Under the pieces are notes generated by a model. That model was not told the origin of the DNA. It saw nothing but the letters and a program-made list of their open reading frames with translations, and did no database searches. Position numbers and translations under genes: made by a program. DNA of 64,000 bases, taken from NCBI GenBank assembly GCA_947475245.1, contig CANJLW010000004.1, forward strand, positions 62,001-126,000, read 5' to 3'. The DNA comes from Acetobacteraceae bacterium. Lineage in GTDB: Bacteria > Pseudomonadota > Alphaproteobacteria > Acetobacterales > Acetobacteraceae. Of the stretch, positions 8,967 to 16,093 are shown in pieces; position 1 is the stretch's first letter, and the number at the start of each line of letters is the position of its first letter.

Positions 8967-9736
8967 ACGAAGTCCTGATCGAACAACGCGGCGCGGTGCT
9001 GTGGATCACCATCAACCGCGAGGAACGCCGCAACGCGATGAACGACGCGGTGACCGACGCCATCTCCGCCGGACTGACGCAGGCCACCAACGATCCGTCG
9101 GTCCGCGTCGTGGTTCTGACCGGGGCGGGCGACAAGGCGTTCTGCGCCGGCGCCGATCTGGCCGCGGGGTCGGGATCGTTCAAATACGATTACTCCAAGG
9201 TCGGGCTGTCCTTCGTGAAGCTGATGCGTCAGGCCCGCGACCTGACGCTGCCGCTGATCGCGCGCGTCAACGGCCATGCGATGGCCGGCGGCATGGGGCT
9301 GATGGGCATGTGCGACATGGCGATCGCCGTCGATAACGCGCGCTTCGGCATGCCCGAAGTGAAGATCGGCGTCTTTCCGATGCAGATCATGGCGGTTCTG
9401 CAACGTCTGATCCCGTCGCGCAAACTCTACGAAATGGCACTGACCGGTGAACCGATCACGGCGGCGGAAGCGCTGGAACTGAACCTGCTGAACTATGTCG
9501 TGCCCGCGAACGAACTCGACGCGAAGCTGGATTGGCTGATCAACCGCCTGCTGGACAAAAGCCCCACCGCGATCCGGCGCGGCAAATACGCGATGCGCGT
9601 CACCGAGCAACTGAACATCGACCAGGCGGCGGTCTTCATGGAAGCCCAGATCGGCACCCTGGCACTGACGGAGGACGCCGCGGAGGGACGCGCCGCGTTC
9701 ATCGAGAAGCGCGCGCCGCACTGGCCGAACCGATAG
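8963..9736 (+). CDS. Enoyl-CoA hydratase/isomerase family protein
   Basis: A 257-residue crotonase-fold protein. The oxyanion-hole segments are AFCAGADL (about residues 55-62) and NGHAMAGGMGLMGMCD (about residues 98-113). It overlaps the lyase gene by ATGA and so is co-translated with it. Together with the CoA-transferases across the divergent promoter it suggests activation, hydration and cleavage of a carboxylic acid. A glutamate for water addition is not obvious at the usual position, so isomerase or hydrolase chemistry is possible. Confidence 0.88.
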   Translation: MNEVLIEQRGAVLWITINREERRNAMNDAVTDAISAGLTQATNDPSVRVVVLTGAGDKAFCAGADLAAGSGSFKYDYSKVGLSFVKLMRQARDLTLPLIARVNGHAMAGGMGLMGMCDMAIAVDNARFGMPEVKIGVFPMQIMAVLQRLIPSRKLYEMALTGEPITAAEALELNLLNYVVPANELDAKLDWLINRLLDKSPTAIRRGKYAMRVTEQLNIDQAAVFMEAQIGTLALTEDAAEGRAAFIEKRAPHWPNR

Positions 9737-9745
9737 GCGGCAAAT

Positions 9746-9773
9746 GGACCGGTTGCTTCGCCGCGACCGGTCC
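9746..9773 (+). terminator. Stem-loop after the hydratase gene
   Basis: GGACCGGT pairs with ACCGGTCC over a 12-base loop, nine bases past the stop. There is no long T run, so it may be a weak terminator or a 3-prime-end stabiliser. Confidence 0.45.
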
Positions 9774-9831
9774 GTTCATCTCGCCGATTATTGCTGTATC
9801 ATTGCAGTCCGATCCAACAGGAGAAACCAGA

Positions 9832-11850
9832 GTGCACACCGTCAGGACCGTCTGCGCGCATGATTGCCCCGACATGTGCTCGCTGCTCGTGCATGTCGAC
9901 AATGACAGGATCGTCCGGGTAGAGGGCGATCCCGATCAGAAATTCACCGCCGGTTTCGCCTGCGGCAAGGTCAATCGCGACGCCGAACTGGTGCACTCAC
10001 CGGACCGGTTGACGATGCCGCTGCGCCGAACCGGTGCCAAGGGCAGCGGGGAGTTCCTACCGATCTCCTGGAACGAGGCGCTCGACGAGATCGAAACCCG
10101 CTGGAAAGCGATCATCAGGGAATCCGGGCCGGAGGCGATCCTCGGCTACGCCTATAGCGCGCATCAGGGGCTGATGAACCGCGGCCTGACCAACGGGCTG
10201 TTTCACGCTCTCGGCACCAGCCGTCTCCTCGGCGGCACGGTCTGCGATTCCTGCAGCGAAGCGGCGTGGGACTATACGGTCGGCCCGACCGGCGGGGCCG
10301 ATCCGGAATCGGTGGTCGAATCCGATCTGATCATCGGCTGGGGATCGGATCTGCACGCCACCAACGTGCATCTCTGGGCGAAGATCGAGGAACGCCGCAA
10401 GGCCGGCGTGCAATTGATCGTGATCGACCCGCGCCGCACCCGCGCCGCGCGCGCCGCCGACTGGTATCTGCCGATCCGCATCGGCACCGACTCCGCCCTT
10501 GCCCTCGGCGTCATGCATATTCTGACTCGCGACGGTAAGGCAGACCGCGCCTATCTCGCCCAACACACCATCGGCTTCGATCGTGTCGAACGGGAAGTGC
10601 TGCCGCGCTTTACGCCGGCGCGGGTGGCGGAAATCACCGGCCTGACCGAGGCGGACGTGGAACGGCTGGGCGCGCTGTACGGTGCCGCCCGCGCCCCGTT
10701 CATTCGTATCGGCTTCGGTATGAGCAGGTTTACCGACGGCGGCCAGAACCTGCGCACCGTCGCTCTGCTGCCCGGCGTCACCGGCGCATACGGGCGCTAC
10801 GGCGGCGGCGCCATGCTGGCCACGGCCGGATCGTTCGGCCTGAACTACAACGCCGTGCGCAAACCATCCGGTCCAGCCGCCGCCCGCACCATCAACCACC
10901 TCAAGCTCGGTGAGGCGCTGTTGATGGAGAACGAACCGCCGATCCGCGCGCTGTTCATCGCCGCGAACAATCCCGCCGTCACCAACCCCGACACGGCGAA
11001 AATCCGCGCCGGCCTGGCCCGCACCGACCTGTTCACAGTGGTGCACGATCCCTTCATGTCGGACACCGCGCGCTATGCCGATCTGGTGCTGCCCGCGACG
11101 ACCTATCTGGAAACCGAGGATTTCTTCCGCGCCTATGGCACCTACTACATGCAGTACGGCCATCGCGCGATCGCGCCGCGGGGACAGGCGCGCTCCAACT
11201 TCCAGGTTACGCAGGAACTCGCTCGGCGGATGGGCGTCACCGACCCGGTGTTCAAACTCTCGCAGCCCGACATCCTGAAAGAAATGTTCCGTGGCGCCAC
11301 CGGCCCCGTCACCGCCTTCGATCCCGTCGCGTTAATCGATCAAGGCCCGGTATCGATCGGACATCGCGGCGGTCAGGCTTTCGCCACCCCGTCCGGCAAG
11401 TTGGAGTTTTATTCGGAAGCCCTCGCCGCCCAAGGCCTGCCGCCGCTGCCCGATTGGCGTCCCGACCCCGAGGAAGCCAGGCAAATCAATAAATACAAGC
11501 TGCGCCTGCTGACCACGCCCGGCTACTTCCAAAGCCATACGGCATTTTCCGGCGTGGCGTCGCTGCGCGCGCGCGAGGGTGAGCCGTGCGCGGTTCTGCA
11601 TCCCGACGACGCCGCCCAACGCGGCCTGTCGGATGGCGATAAGGTGCGTCTGGTAAACGATCGCGGCGCGATCGGTCTGGTTCTGCATGTGCGTGATGAG
11701 GTAAGGCCGGGTGTCGTCCTGGTGCCGGGACAACGACCGGACCGGGAAGCGGTGGCGGGAACCGTCAACATGCTCTGCGCCGACACGTATACCGATATGG
11801 GGGAGGGCGCGACGTATCAGAGCACCTGGCTCGAAGTGCATCCTTGGTAA
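9832..11850 (+). CDS. Molybdopterin-dependent oxidoreductase (DMSO-reductase family)
   Basis: A 672-residue catalytic subunit. I chose the GTG at 9832, preceded by AGGAGA, because the N-terminal 4Fe-4S motif follows at once: Cys8-x3-Cys12-x3-Cys16 and Cys44. The frame is open upstream only because it overlaps the hydratase gene. Two molybdopterin-guanine-dinucleotide domains follow, and the C-terminus (residues about 550-670) is the dinucleotide-binding domain. The Mo ligand may sit in TVCDSCSEA; I cannot say whether it is Ser or Cys. No Tat signal and no partner subunit are seen, so it is probably cytoplasmic. The substrate is unknown. Confidence 0.85.
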   Translation: MHTVRTVCAHDCPDMCSLLVHVDNDRIVRVEGDPDQKFTAGFACGKVNRDAELVHSPDRLTMPLRRTGAKGSGEFLPISWNEALDEIETRWKAIIRESGPEAILGYAYSAHQGLMNRGLTNGLFHALGTSRLLGGTVCDSCSEAAWDYTVGPTGGADPESVVESDLIIGWGSDLHATNVHLWAKIEERRKAGVQLIVIDPRRTRAARAADWYLPIRIGTDSALALGVMHILTRDGKADRAYLAQHTIGFDRVEREVLPRFTPARVAEITGLTEADVERLGALYGAARAPFIRIGFGMSRFTDGGQNLRTVALLPGVTGAYGRYGGGAMLATAGSFGLNYNAVRKPSGPAAARTINHLKLGEALLMENEPPIRALFIAANNPAVTNPDTAKIRAGLARTDLFTVVHDPFMSDTARYADLVLPATTYLETEDFFRAYGTYYMQYGHRAIAPRGQARSNFQVTQELARRMGVTDPVFKLSQPDILKEMFRGATGPVTAFDPVALIDQGPVSIGHRGGQAFATPSGKLEFYSEALAAQGLPPLPDWRPDPEEARQINKYKLRLLTTPGYFQSHTAFSGVASLRAREGEPCAVLHPDDAAQRGLSDGDKVRLVNDRGAIGLVLHVRDEVRPGVVLVPGQRPDREAVAGTVNMLCADTYTDMGEGATYQSTWLEVHPW

Positions 11851-11870
11851 AGGTTTCGCTACCAGGGGTA

Positions 11871-11894
11871 GGCCGGCCCGCGAACGGGCCGGCC
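11871..11894 (-). terminator. 3-prime stem-loop of microprotein copy 1
   Basis: A 10-bp perfect stem (GGCCGGCCCG with CGGGCCGGCC) with a UUCG loop on the minus-strand RNA, seven bases past the stop. No T run follows. Confidence 0.6.
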
Positions 11895-11901
11895 CTTTAC
11901 C

Positions 11902-11994
11902 CTACCGCTTTTTTCGAACGATCGACGTTCGGATGATCTTGACTTTGACATCAAGGATCACGATAAAAAGCGGCAGGAAGATGAGATACTTCAT
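11902..11994 (-). CDS. Microprotein copy 1 (30 aa, hydrophobic then basic)
   Basis: The frame begins nine bases after AGGAGG in the perfect Shine-Dalgarno AAGGAGGT. The peptide is MKYLIFLPLFIVILDV, then KVKIIRTSIVRKKR: a 12-14 residue hydrophobic segment with one proline, followed by a strongly basic tail. It is probably a single-span or surface-bound membrane peptide. It differs from the other copies mainly at residue 2 and by conservative or synonymous changes, which favours a translated product. I do not recognise the family. The shape recalls type I toxins such as Ldr or Ibs, but that is only an analogy. Confidence 0.65.
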   Translation of the reverse strand: MKYLIFLPLFIVILDVKVKIIRTSIVRKKR

Positions 11995-12015
11995 TATCTC
12001 ATACCTCCTTTGGTT

Positions 12016-12041
12016 GACCGGCGGGCCTATTCCCGCCGGTC
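12016..12041 (-). promoter_or_regulatory. 5-prime stem-loop of microprotein copy 1
   Basis: GACCGGCGGG pairs with CCCGCCGGTC around a 6-base loop, just upstream of the Shine-Dalgarno sequence. It may control translation or processing. Confidence 0.6.
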
Positions 12042-12128
12042 TTTCCTTTGTCCGACAAAATGCTTAACGAAAGCTTACGCCGTTCGAGGTAATTTTTCGT
12101 CGGCGGAGACAACTGAACTCCAGGGGCA

Positions 12129-12152
12129 GGCCGACCCGCGAACGGGCCGGCC
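12129..12152 (-). terminator. 3-prime stem-loop of microprotein copy 2
   Basis: The same stem as copy 1 with one change. The pair is G-U on the minus-strand RNA but A-C on the plus strand, so pairing survives only if the minus strand is transcribed. The loop is UUCG. Confidence 0.6.
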
Positions 12153-12159
12153 CTTTACC

Positions 12160-12252
12160 CTACCGCTTCTTTCGAACGATCGACGTTCGGATGATCTTGA
12201 CTTTGACATCAAGGATCACGATAAAAAGCGGCAGGAAGATGAGATAGTGCAT
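12160..12252 (-). CDS. Microprotein copy 2 (30 aa)
   Basis: Identical to copy 1 except for His at residue 2. The Shine-Dalgarno is GAGGAGGT and the spacing to the ATG is the same. The hydrophobic core YLIFLPLFIVIL and the basic tail are unchanged, while the last codons differ synonymously from copy 1 (AAG for AAA). It is the second unit of the leftward array, 258 bases from copy 1. The function is unknown. Confidence 0.65.
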   Translation of the reverse strand: MHYLIFLPLFIVILDVKVKIIRTSIVRKKR

Positions 12253-12273
12253 GATCTCATACCTCCTCTGGTT

Positions 12274-12299
12274 GACCGGCGGGCCAATTCCCGCCGGTC
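12274..12299 (-). promoter_or_regulatory. 5-prime stem-loop of microprotein copy 2
   Basis: The same 10-bp stem as copy 1 around a different 6-base loop (CCAATT on the plus strand). Confidence 0.6.
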
Positions 12300-12385
12300 T
12301 TTCCCTTCTCTGATAAAATGCTTAACCAATCCTTACGCCGTTCGAGGTAATTTCTCGCCGGCGGGGCAACTGAACTCCAGGGGCA

Positions 12386-12409
12386 GGCCGACCCGCGTAC
12401 GGGCCGGCC
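12386..12409 (-). terminator. 3-prime stem-loop of microprotein copy 3
   Basis: The 10-bp stem carries the same G-U pair as copy 2. The loop is UACG on the minus-strand RNA, still a UNCG-type tetraloop. Confidence 0.6.
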
Positions 12410-12416
12410 CTTTACC

Positions 12417-12509
12417 CTACCGCTTCTTTCGAACGACTGGCGTTCGGATGATCTTGACTTTAACCTCAAGAATCACCAAAAAGAGCGGCAGGAAGATGAG
12501 ATACTGCAT
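12417..12509 (-). CDS. Microprotein copy 3 (30 aa)
   Basis: The frame reads MQYLIFLPLFLVILEV then KVKIIRTPVVRKKR. Relative to copy 1 it has conservative substitutions (I to L, D to E, S-I to P-V) and several silent changes (for example CTC for CTT and GTT for GTC). This pattern is expected of a selected peptide rather than random drift. Shine-Dalgarno, spacing and both stem-loops are conserved. Confidence 0.65.
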   Translation of the reverse strand: MQYLIFLPLFLVILEVKVKIIRTPVVRKKR

Positions 12510-12530
12510 GATCTCATACCTCCTCTGGTT

Positions 12531-12556
12531 GACCGGCGGGGGGATTCCCGCCGGTC
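12531..12556 (-). promoter_or_regulatory. 5-prime stem-loop of microprotein copy 3
   Basis: A 10-bp GACCGGCGGG/CCCGCCGGTC stem with loop GGGATT on the plus strand. Confidence 0.6.
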
Positions 12557-12642
12557 TTTCCCTTGTCCGACAAAATGCTTAACCAAACCTTACGCCGTCC
12601 GAGGTAATTTTTCGTCGGCGGGGGAACTGAACACCAGGGTCA

Positions 12643-12666
12643 GGCCGACCCGCGTACGAGCCGGCC
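12643..12666 (-). terminator. 3-prime stem-loop of microprotein copy 4
   Basis: A further stem change gives a second G-U pair on the minus-strand RNA. The loop is UACG. The stem stays paired only in the minus-strand transcript. Confidence 0.6.
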
Positions 12667-12673
12667 CTTTACC

Positions 12674-12766
12674 CTACTTCTTCTTTCGAACGACCGGCGT
12701 TCGGATGATCTTGACTTTGACCTCAAGAATCACCATAAAAAGCGGCAGGAAGATGAGATATTGCAT
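12674..12766 (-). CDS. Microprotein copy 4 (30 aa)
   Basis: The frame reads MQYLIFLPLFMVILEV then KVKIIRTPVVRKKK. Residue 11 is Met where other copies have Ile or Leu, and the last residue is Lys instead of Arg. Hydrophobicity and charge are therefore kept. This is the unit closest to the end of the upstream hydrolase gene (stop at 12869) and the first to be transcribed if the array is read through from that gene. Confidence 0.65.
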   Translation of the reverse strand: MQYLIFLPLFMVILEVKVKIIRTPVVRKKK

Positions 12767-12787
12767 TATCTCATACCTCCTCTGGTT

Positions 12788-12813
12788 GACCGGCGGGGGG
12801 ATTCCCGCCGGTC
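12788..12813 (-). promoter_or_regulatory. 5-prime stem-loop of microprotein copy 4
   Basis: A 10-bp stem identical to the other leftward copies, with loop GGGATT on the plus strand. It lies 55 bases past the hydrolase stop, so it could also act on that transcript. Confidence 0.6.
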
Positions 12814-12868
12814 TTTCCCTTGTCCGACAAATTGCTTAACGAATGCTTACCCTGCCGGGACCGTCCGA

Positions 12869-13714
12869 CTATTCCCTGAAGAACGCCGACAGGTGCCGCA
12901 ATAGTTCCGCCGGTTGCTCCTCCGGCATCCAATGACCGCAATCCGCGATAACCCCGCCGCGCACGTCCGTGGCAAGGCGACGCAGAGACTCCACAACCTC
13001 CGCGCCCCGCCCCCAGGAACTACCGCCCCCCAACGCCAGCACGGGCATCGGCAGCTTGAAGCGCGCCGCAATGGCCTGATTGTCCTCAATATCGCGCGCA
13101 ATCGCCCGATAGTACGAAAACCCCGCCCGCAGCGCCCCGGGCTGGGTATAAGTGCGCAAATACTCCGCCACATCCGCAGGCGGGATCGCATCCGGCCGAG
13201 CGCCGTAAGTGCGGTAAAACCAGCCGAGATAGATGTCCTCCCGCCCCGCGATCAGCGCCTCCGGCATATCCAATGTCTGATGAAACGCGTGATGCCAGCG
13301 CCGTCCGCCCTGGCTGATATTGGCGCTGCCGTCGCCGGGTATCGCGACATCGAGCACCGCGAGTTTGACGACCGCCTCCGGATGGGCCGCGGCAATGGAA
13401 TACGCGGTTGGGCCGCCCCAGTCATGGCCGACAAGAAAGAAACGATCAACGCCAAGCCGTTGCAGCAGCCGCCAGATATCGCCGCCGACGGTCTTCTTGT
13501 CATACCCGTCGGCGGGCCGGGAACTATCCCCCAAGCCCCGCAGGTCGGGGGCAATGACGCGATAACTCTTCGCCAACTCCGGCATGATGTGACGCCATTC
13601 ATACCAACTCTGCGGCCAACCATGCAGCAGCACGACGGGAAAGCCCTCGCCCGCCGTTACATAGTGCAGTCGCACGTCGCCGAGGTCGGCGTAATGGTGG
13701 TCAAATCCGGTCAT
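12869..13714 (-). CDS. Alpha/beta hydrolase, epoxide-hydrolase/dehalogenase-like
   Basis: A 281-residue alpha/beta hydrolase. The oxyanion motif HGWPQSWYEWR begins at residue 31, the nucleophile is Asp98 in GHDWGG, and the catalytic histidine is in DCGHWMPEEQP near the C-terminus. An aspartate nucleophile with this N-terminal motif is typical of soluble epoxide hydrolases and haloacetate dehalogenases. It is divergent from the PEP-mutase-like gene by 65 bases. The microprotein array follows it on the same strand. Confidence 0.88.
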   Translation of the reverse strand: MTGFDHHYADLGDVRLHYVTAGEGFPVVLLHGWPQSWYEWRHIMPELAKSYRVIAPDLRGLGDSSRPADGYDKKTVGGDIWRLLQRLGVDRFFLVGHDWGGPTAYSIAAAHPEAVVKLAVLDVAIPGDGSANISQGGRRWHHAFHQTLDMPEALIAGREDIYLGWFYRTYGARPDAIPPADVAEYLRTYTQPGALRAGFSYYRAIARDIEDNQAIAARFKLPMPVLALGGGSSWGRGAEVVESLRRLATDVRGGVIADCGHWMPEEQPAELLRHLSAFFRE

Positions 13715-13779
13715 GGCGCGTCTCTTCCCCCGATCAATGAACGGTTCTAGCCTGCGCGCGATTCAAATCGGGGGAAACC

Positions 13780-14637
13780 ATGCACTGGACAGATCGTCGT
13801 GAACGTTACCGTGCCGCCATCGGCGGTACCGAATGCCTGCATCCGGGATCGGTGTTCGACGCCATCTCCGCCCGCATCGCCGAGGAAATTGGCTTCGAGA
13901 TCGGCATGTTCGCCGGGTCCATCGGCTCGTTCTCGGTGCTGGGCGCGCCGGACCTGATCGTCCTGACGCTGACCGAATTCGCCGCCCAGGCCTATCGCAT
14001 CAACCGCGCCGGCAAGCTGCCGCTGATGGTCGATGCCGATCACGGTTACGGCAACGCATTAAACGTGATGCGCACCGTGCAAGAACTCGAAACCGCGGGC
14101 GTCGCGGGAATCATGATCGAGGATACCGTGCTGCCGCGCCAGTTCGGAGAGAAAAAGCCAAGCCTGATCTCGATCGAGGAAGGCATCGGCAAGATGAAGG
14201 CGGCATTGGCCGCGCGCGAGGACAAGTCGCTGACGATCATCGGGCGCACCAGCGCCGCGGCCTTCACCAACTGGCAAGACGCGCTCGCGCGGGCGAAGGC
14301 ATACGAAAAAGTCGGGGTGGACGCCCTGTTCTTCGCCGGCGGCGTGACGAAAGAATTCCTCGAAGCCCTTAAAGCCGAGGTAAAACTACCGCTGATGCTC
14401 GGTGGCGGCGGCGGCGCACTGGGCGACAAGGCCTATCTGGGCAGCATGGGCGTGCGCGTGTCGTTGCAGGGCCACCAACCGTTCTCCGCGTCGGTGCAAG
14501 CCGTCTACAACACGCTGAAGGCATTGCGCGACGGCGTGGCGCCGTCGGCGCTGACCGGTATCGCTTCGGCCGAAACAATGGCGCGGGTGACCCGGGAAGG
14601 CGACTACAAGACCTGGACCGAAAAGTTCCTCACCTGA
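13780..14637 (+). CDS. Isocitrate-lyase/PEP-mutase superfamily protein (oxaloacetate-decarboxylase-like)
   Basis: A 285-residue protein with the metal-binding DADHGYG motif (Asp85, Asp87) and the YGNALNVMRTVQELE helix that resembles the oxaloacetate decarboxylase branch. It lacks the KKCGH catalytic loop of isocitrate lyase, so it is not a glyoxylate-cycle enzyme. The likely reaction is C-C bond cleavage or decarboxylation of a 2-oxo acid in the cytoplasm; the exact substrate is uncertain. It converges on the sugar-binding protein gene across a strong stem-loop. Confidence 0.8.
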   Translation: MHWTDRRERYRAAIGGTECLHPGSVFDAISARIAEEIGFEIGMFAGSIGSFSVLGAPDLIVLTLTEFAAQAYRINRAGKLPLMVDADHGYGNALNVMRTVQELETAGVAGIMIEDTVLPRQFGEKKPSLISIEEGIGKMKAALAAREDKSLTIIGRTSAAAFTNWQDALARAKAYEKVGVDALFFAGGVTKEFLEALKAEVKLPLMLGGGGGALGDKAYLGSMGVRVSLQGHQPFSASVQAVYNTLKALRDGVAPSALTGIASAETMARVTREGDYKTWTEKFLT

Positions 14638-14645
14638 CCTCCTAA

Positions 14646-14678
14646 CCGCCGAGCGATCCACACCGGACCGCTCGGCGG
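14646..14678. terminator. Bidirectional stem-loop between convergent genes
   Basis: CCGCCGAGCG pairs perfectly with CGCTCGGCGG over a 13-base loop, between two convergent stop codons. It has no strong T run. Confidence 0.65.
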
Positions 14679-14685
14679 AGTCTCG

Positions 14686-16011
14686 TCAGGCTTCGTTGGC
14701 CTTATCCAGCACGGGCTGGAAGGCGGCCGTAGCTTTTTTCATTTCGGTGGCAGGGTCCGCGCCGCCGACGATGTTGGTCAGCCCAACGCCGATGGTGTCG
14801 CGGAATTCCGTGACCGGCACGATGACCGGCAGACCGGCGCGGGCGATTTTCAGGCTGACGCCCGTCGTGTCGAACCATTCCTGCGGAAAGGCGCTGTTCT
14901 TGACGATATCGTCGCGGCCATAGGCGGACAGGCGCGCCGGGGTGCCGGCGCCGGAGCGCAGTTGCTCGTACTGCATTTCCTTGCCGGTGATCCATTGCAG
15001 CCAATACCAGGCGGCCTTCTTGTTCTTCGCCGTCGCGGGAATGCCCATGCCGTCGATGAAGGTCGCGCAGTGATGCGCCTTGGGGCCGGCGGGAACAGGG
15101 GCGAAGCCGACCTTCTCGACGATCTTCGACTTGGTTTTGTCCAGCAGCGGAGCGGAAAAGCCGATCCCGTCCCACCACATCGCCGCGCGTCCCTGCATGA
15201 ACGTGGTCTGGCATTCGTTCCAGTTGAAGCCGATGTTGCCCGGCGGGCCGCATTCCTTCATGATTTTCTGGTACCAGGTCGCGGCCTCGATCGCCGCCGG
15301 CGTGTCGGTCAGCAATTTCTTGCCGTCGGCGGTCACGGTTTCCTGGTCGAAGCCCAACAGGATGTTGTCGTAAAGCACGACATTGGCATTCTTCAGGCCG
15401 CGCCCGACGAAGCCGTAAATGCCCTTGGCCGGATCGGTCAGCGCCTTGGCCATGGCGAACATTTCGTCATACGTCTTGGGCGGTGCCTTGAAGCCTTTTT
15501 CCGCCAGCAGTTCCTTGTTGTAGAACAGGATGAACAGATCCTGGTTCAACGGCAGCACGTTGATCCGTCCGTCCGCGCCGGTGGCGACCGCCATCGACGG
15601 CGCGCTGAAATCGGCCAGGTCGAAATTCGGATTGGTCATGCTCTTGTCGGCGATGAAGGGACGCAGGTCCTCCATCCACTTCGCCTTCTCGACCAGGCGC
15701 TTTTGCACGTGCATGCCGACATTGACCGCGTCGAAGCTGGGATGGCCGGTCGCCATCTCCATCGCCACCTTGGGGCGCTGCTGCTGCTCGGGGATCTGCT
15801 CGAAGCCGACCTTGATGCCGGTCAGTTCCTCAAACTTTGCCAGATTCCGTTTCGCGAGATCGCCGCGCGGAGAAAGCTGATAGTTGATCTCAAGGCTTTG
15901 GCCCTTGAACTGCTTCCAGTCAAAGGCGGATTGCGCGTTAGCGCGCTCGACGATCGCGGGTGCGGCCAGAACGGCGGCGGACGTCTGCAACAGACGGCGG
16001 CGACGGATCAT
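14686..16011 (-). CDS. Extracellular sugar-type solute-binding protein (orphan)
   Basis: A 441-residue family 1 solute-binding protein. The N-terminus MIRRRRLLQTSAAVLAAPAIV is a cleavable signal with consecutive arginines, suggesting Tat export, and cleavage probably follows ANA near residue 26. The body resembles multiple-sugar-binding proteins (GRAAMWWDGIGF, YWLQWITGKEMQYEQL). No permease or ATPase gene lies nearby, so its transporter must be encoded elsewhere or the protein is a remnant of a split operon. Confidence 0.88.
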   Translation of the reverse strand: MIRRRRLLQTSAAVLAAPAIVERANAQSAFDWKQFKGQSLEINYQLSPRGDLAKRNLAKFEELTGIKVGFEQIPEQQQRPKVAMEMATGHPSFDAVNVGMHVQKRLVEKAKWMEDLRPFIADKSMTNPNFDLADFSAPSMAVATGADGRINVLPLNQDLFILFYNKELLAEKGFKAPPKTYDEMFAMAKALTDPAKGIYGFVGRGLKNANVVLYDNILLGFDQETVTADGKKLLTDTPAAIEAATWYQKIMKECGPPGNIGFNWNECQTTFMQGRAAMWWDGIGFSAPLLDKTKSKIVEKVGFAPVPAGPKAHHCATFIDGMGIPATAKNKKAAWYWLQWITGKEMQYEQLRSGAGTPARLSAYGRDDIVKNSAFPQEWFDTTGVSLKIARAGLPVIVPVTEFRDTIGVGLTNIVGGADPATEMKKATAAFQPVLDKANEA

Positions 16012-16093
16012 GTGTTTCCTCCTGTCGGCGCCCCGGGCGGGGCGGAACGCCGCACGTATAGCCGGGGGCGACGTGTGGAGGAAGCGCCGGTCG

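Larger units (their letters stand above)
11864..12850 (-). repeat. Four-copy tandem array of a microprotein element (about 257-bp unit)
   Basis: Four direct repeats with spacings of 258, 257 and 257 bases, measured at the microprotein stop codons 11902, 12160, 12417 and 12674. Each unit, read on the minus strand, has a conserved leader with TTAAGC, a 10-bp GC stem-loop, a strong Shine-Dalgarno sequence, a 30-codon frame and a second 10-bp stem-loop with a tetraloop. The array lies between the end of the molybdoenzyme gene and the end of the alpha/beta hydrolase gene. Two related units occur at 56.6-57.1 kb on the other strand. Confidence 0.9.

Noticed and set aside
11871-11894. Classical rho-independent terminators for the microprotein units
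   Set aside because: Stems are strong, but none is followed by a T run. I keep them as terminator-like structures with moderate confidence.
11711-12582. Open frames of 118 and 190 codons on the plus strand through the four-copy array
   Set aside because: They repeat in phase with the DNA repeat, have no ribosome-binding site, and cross both hairpins. The minus-strand microprotein frames explain conservation and Shine-Dalgarno placement better.
11864-12850. CRISPR array
   Set aside because: The repeat unit is about 257 bases and conserved throughout, with no short repeat/unique spacer alternation and no cas genes.
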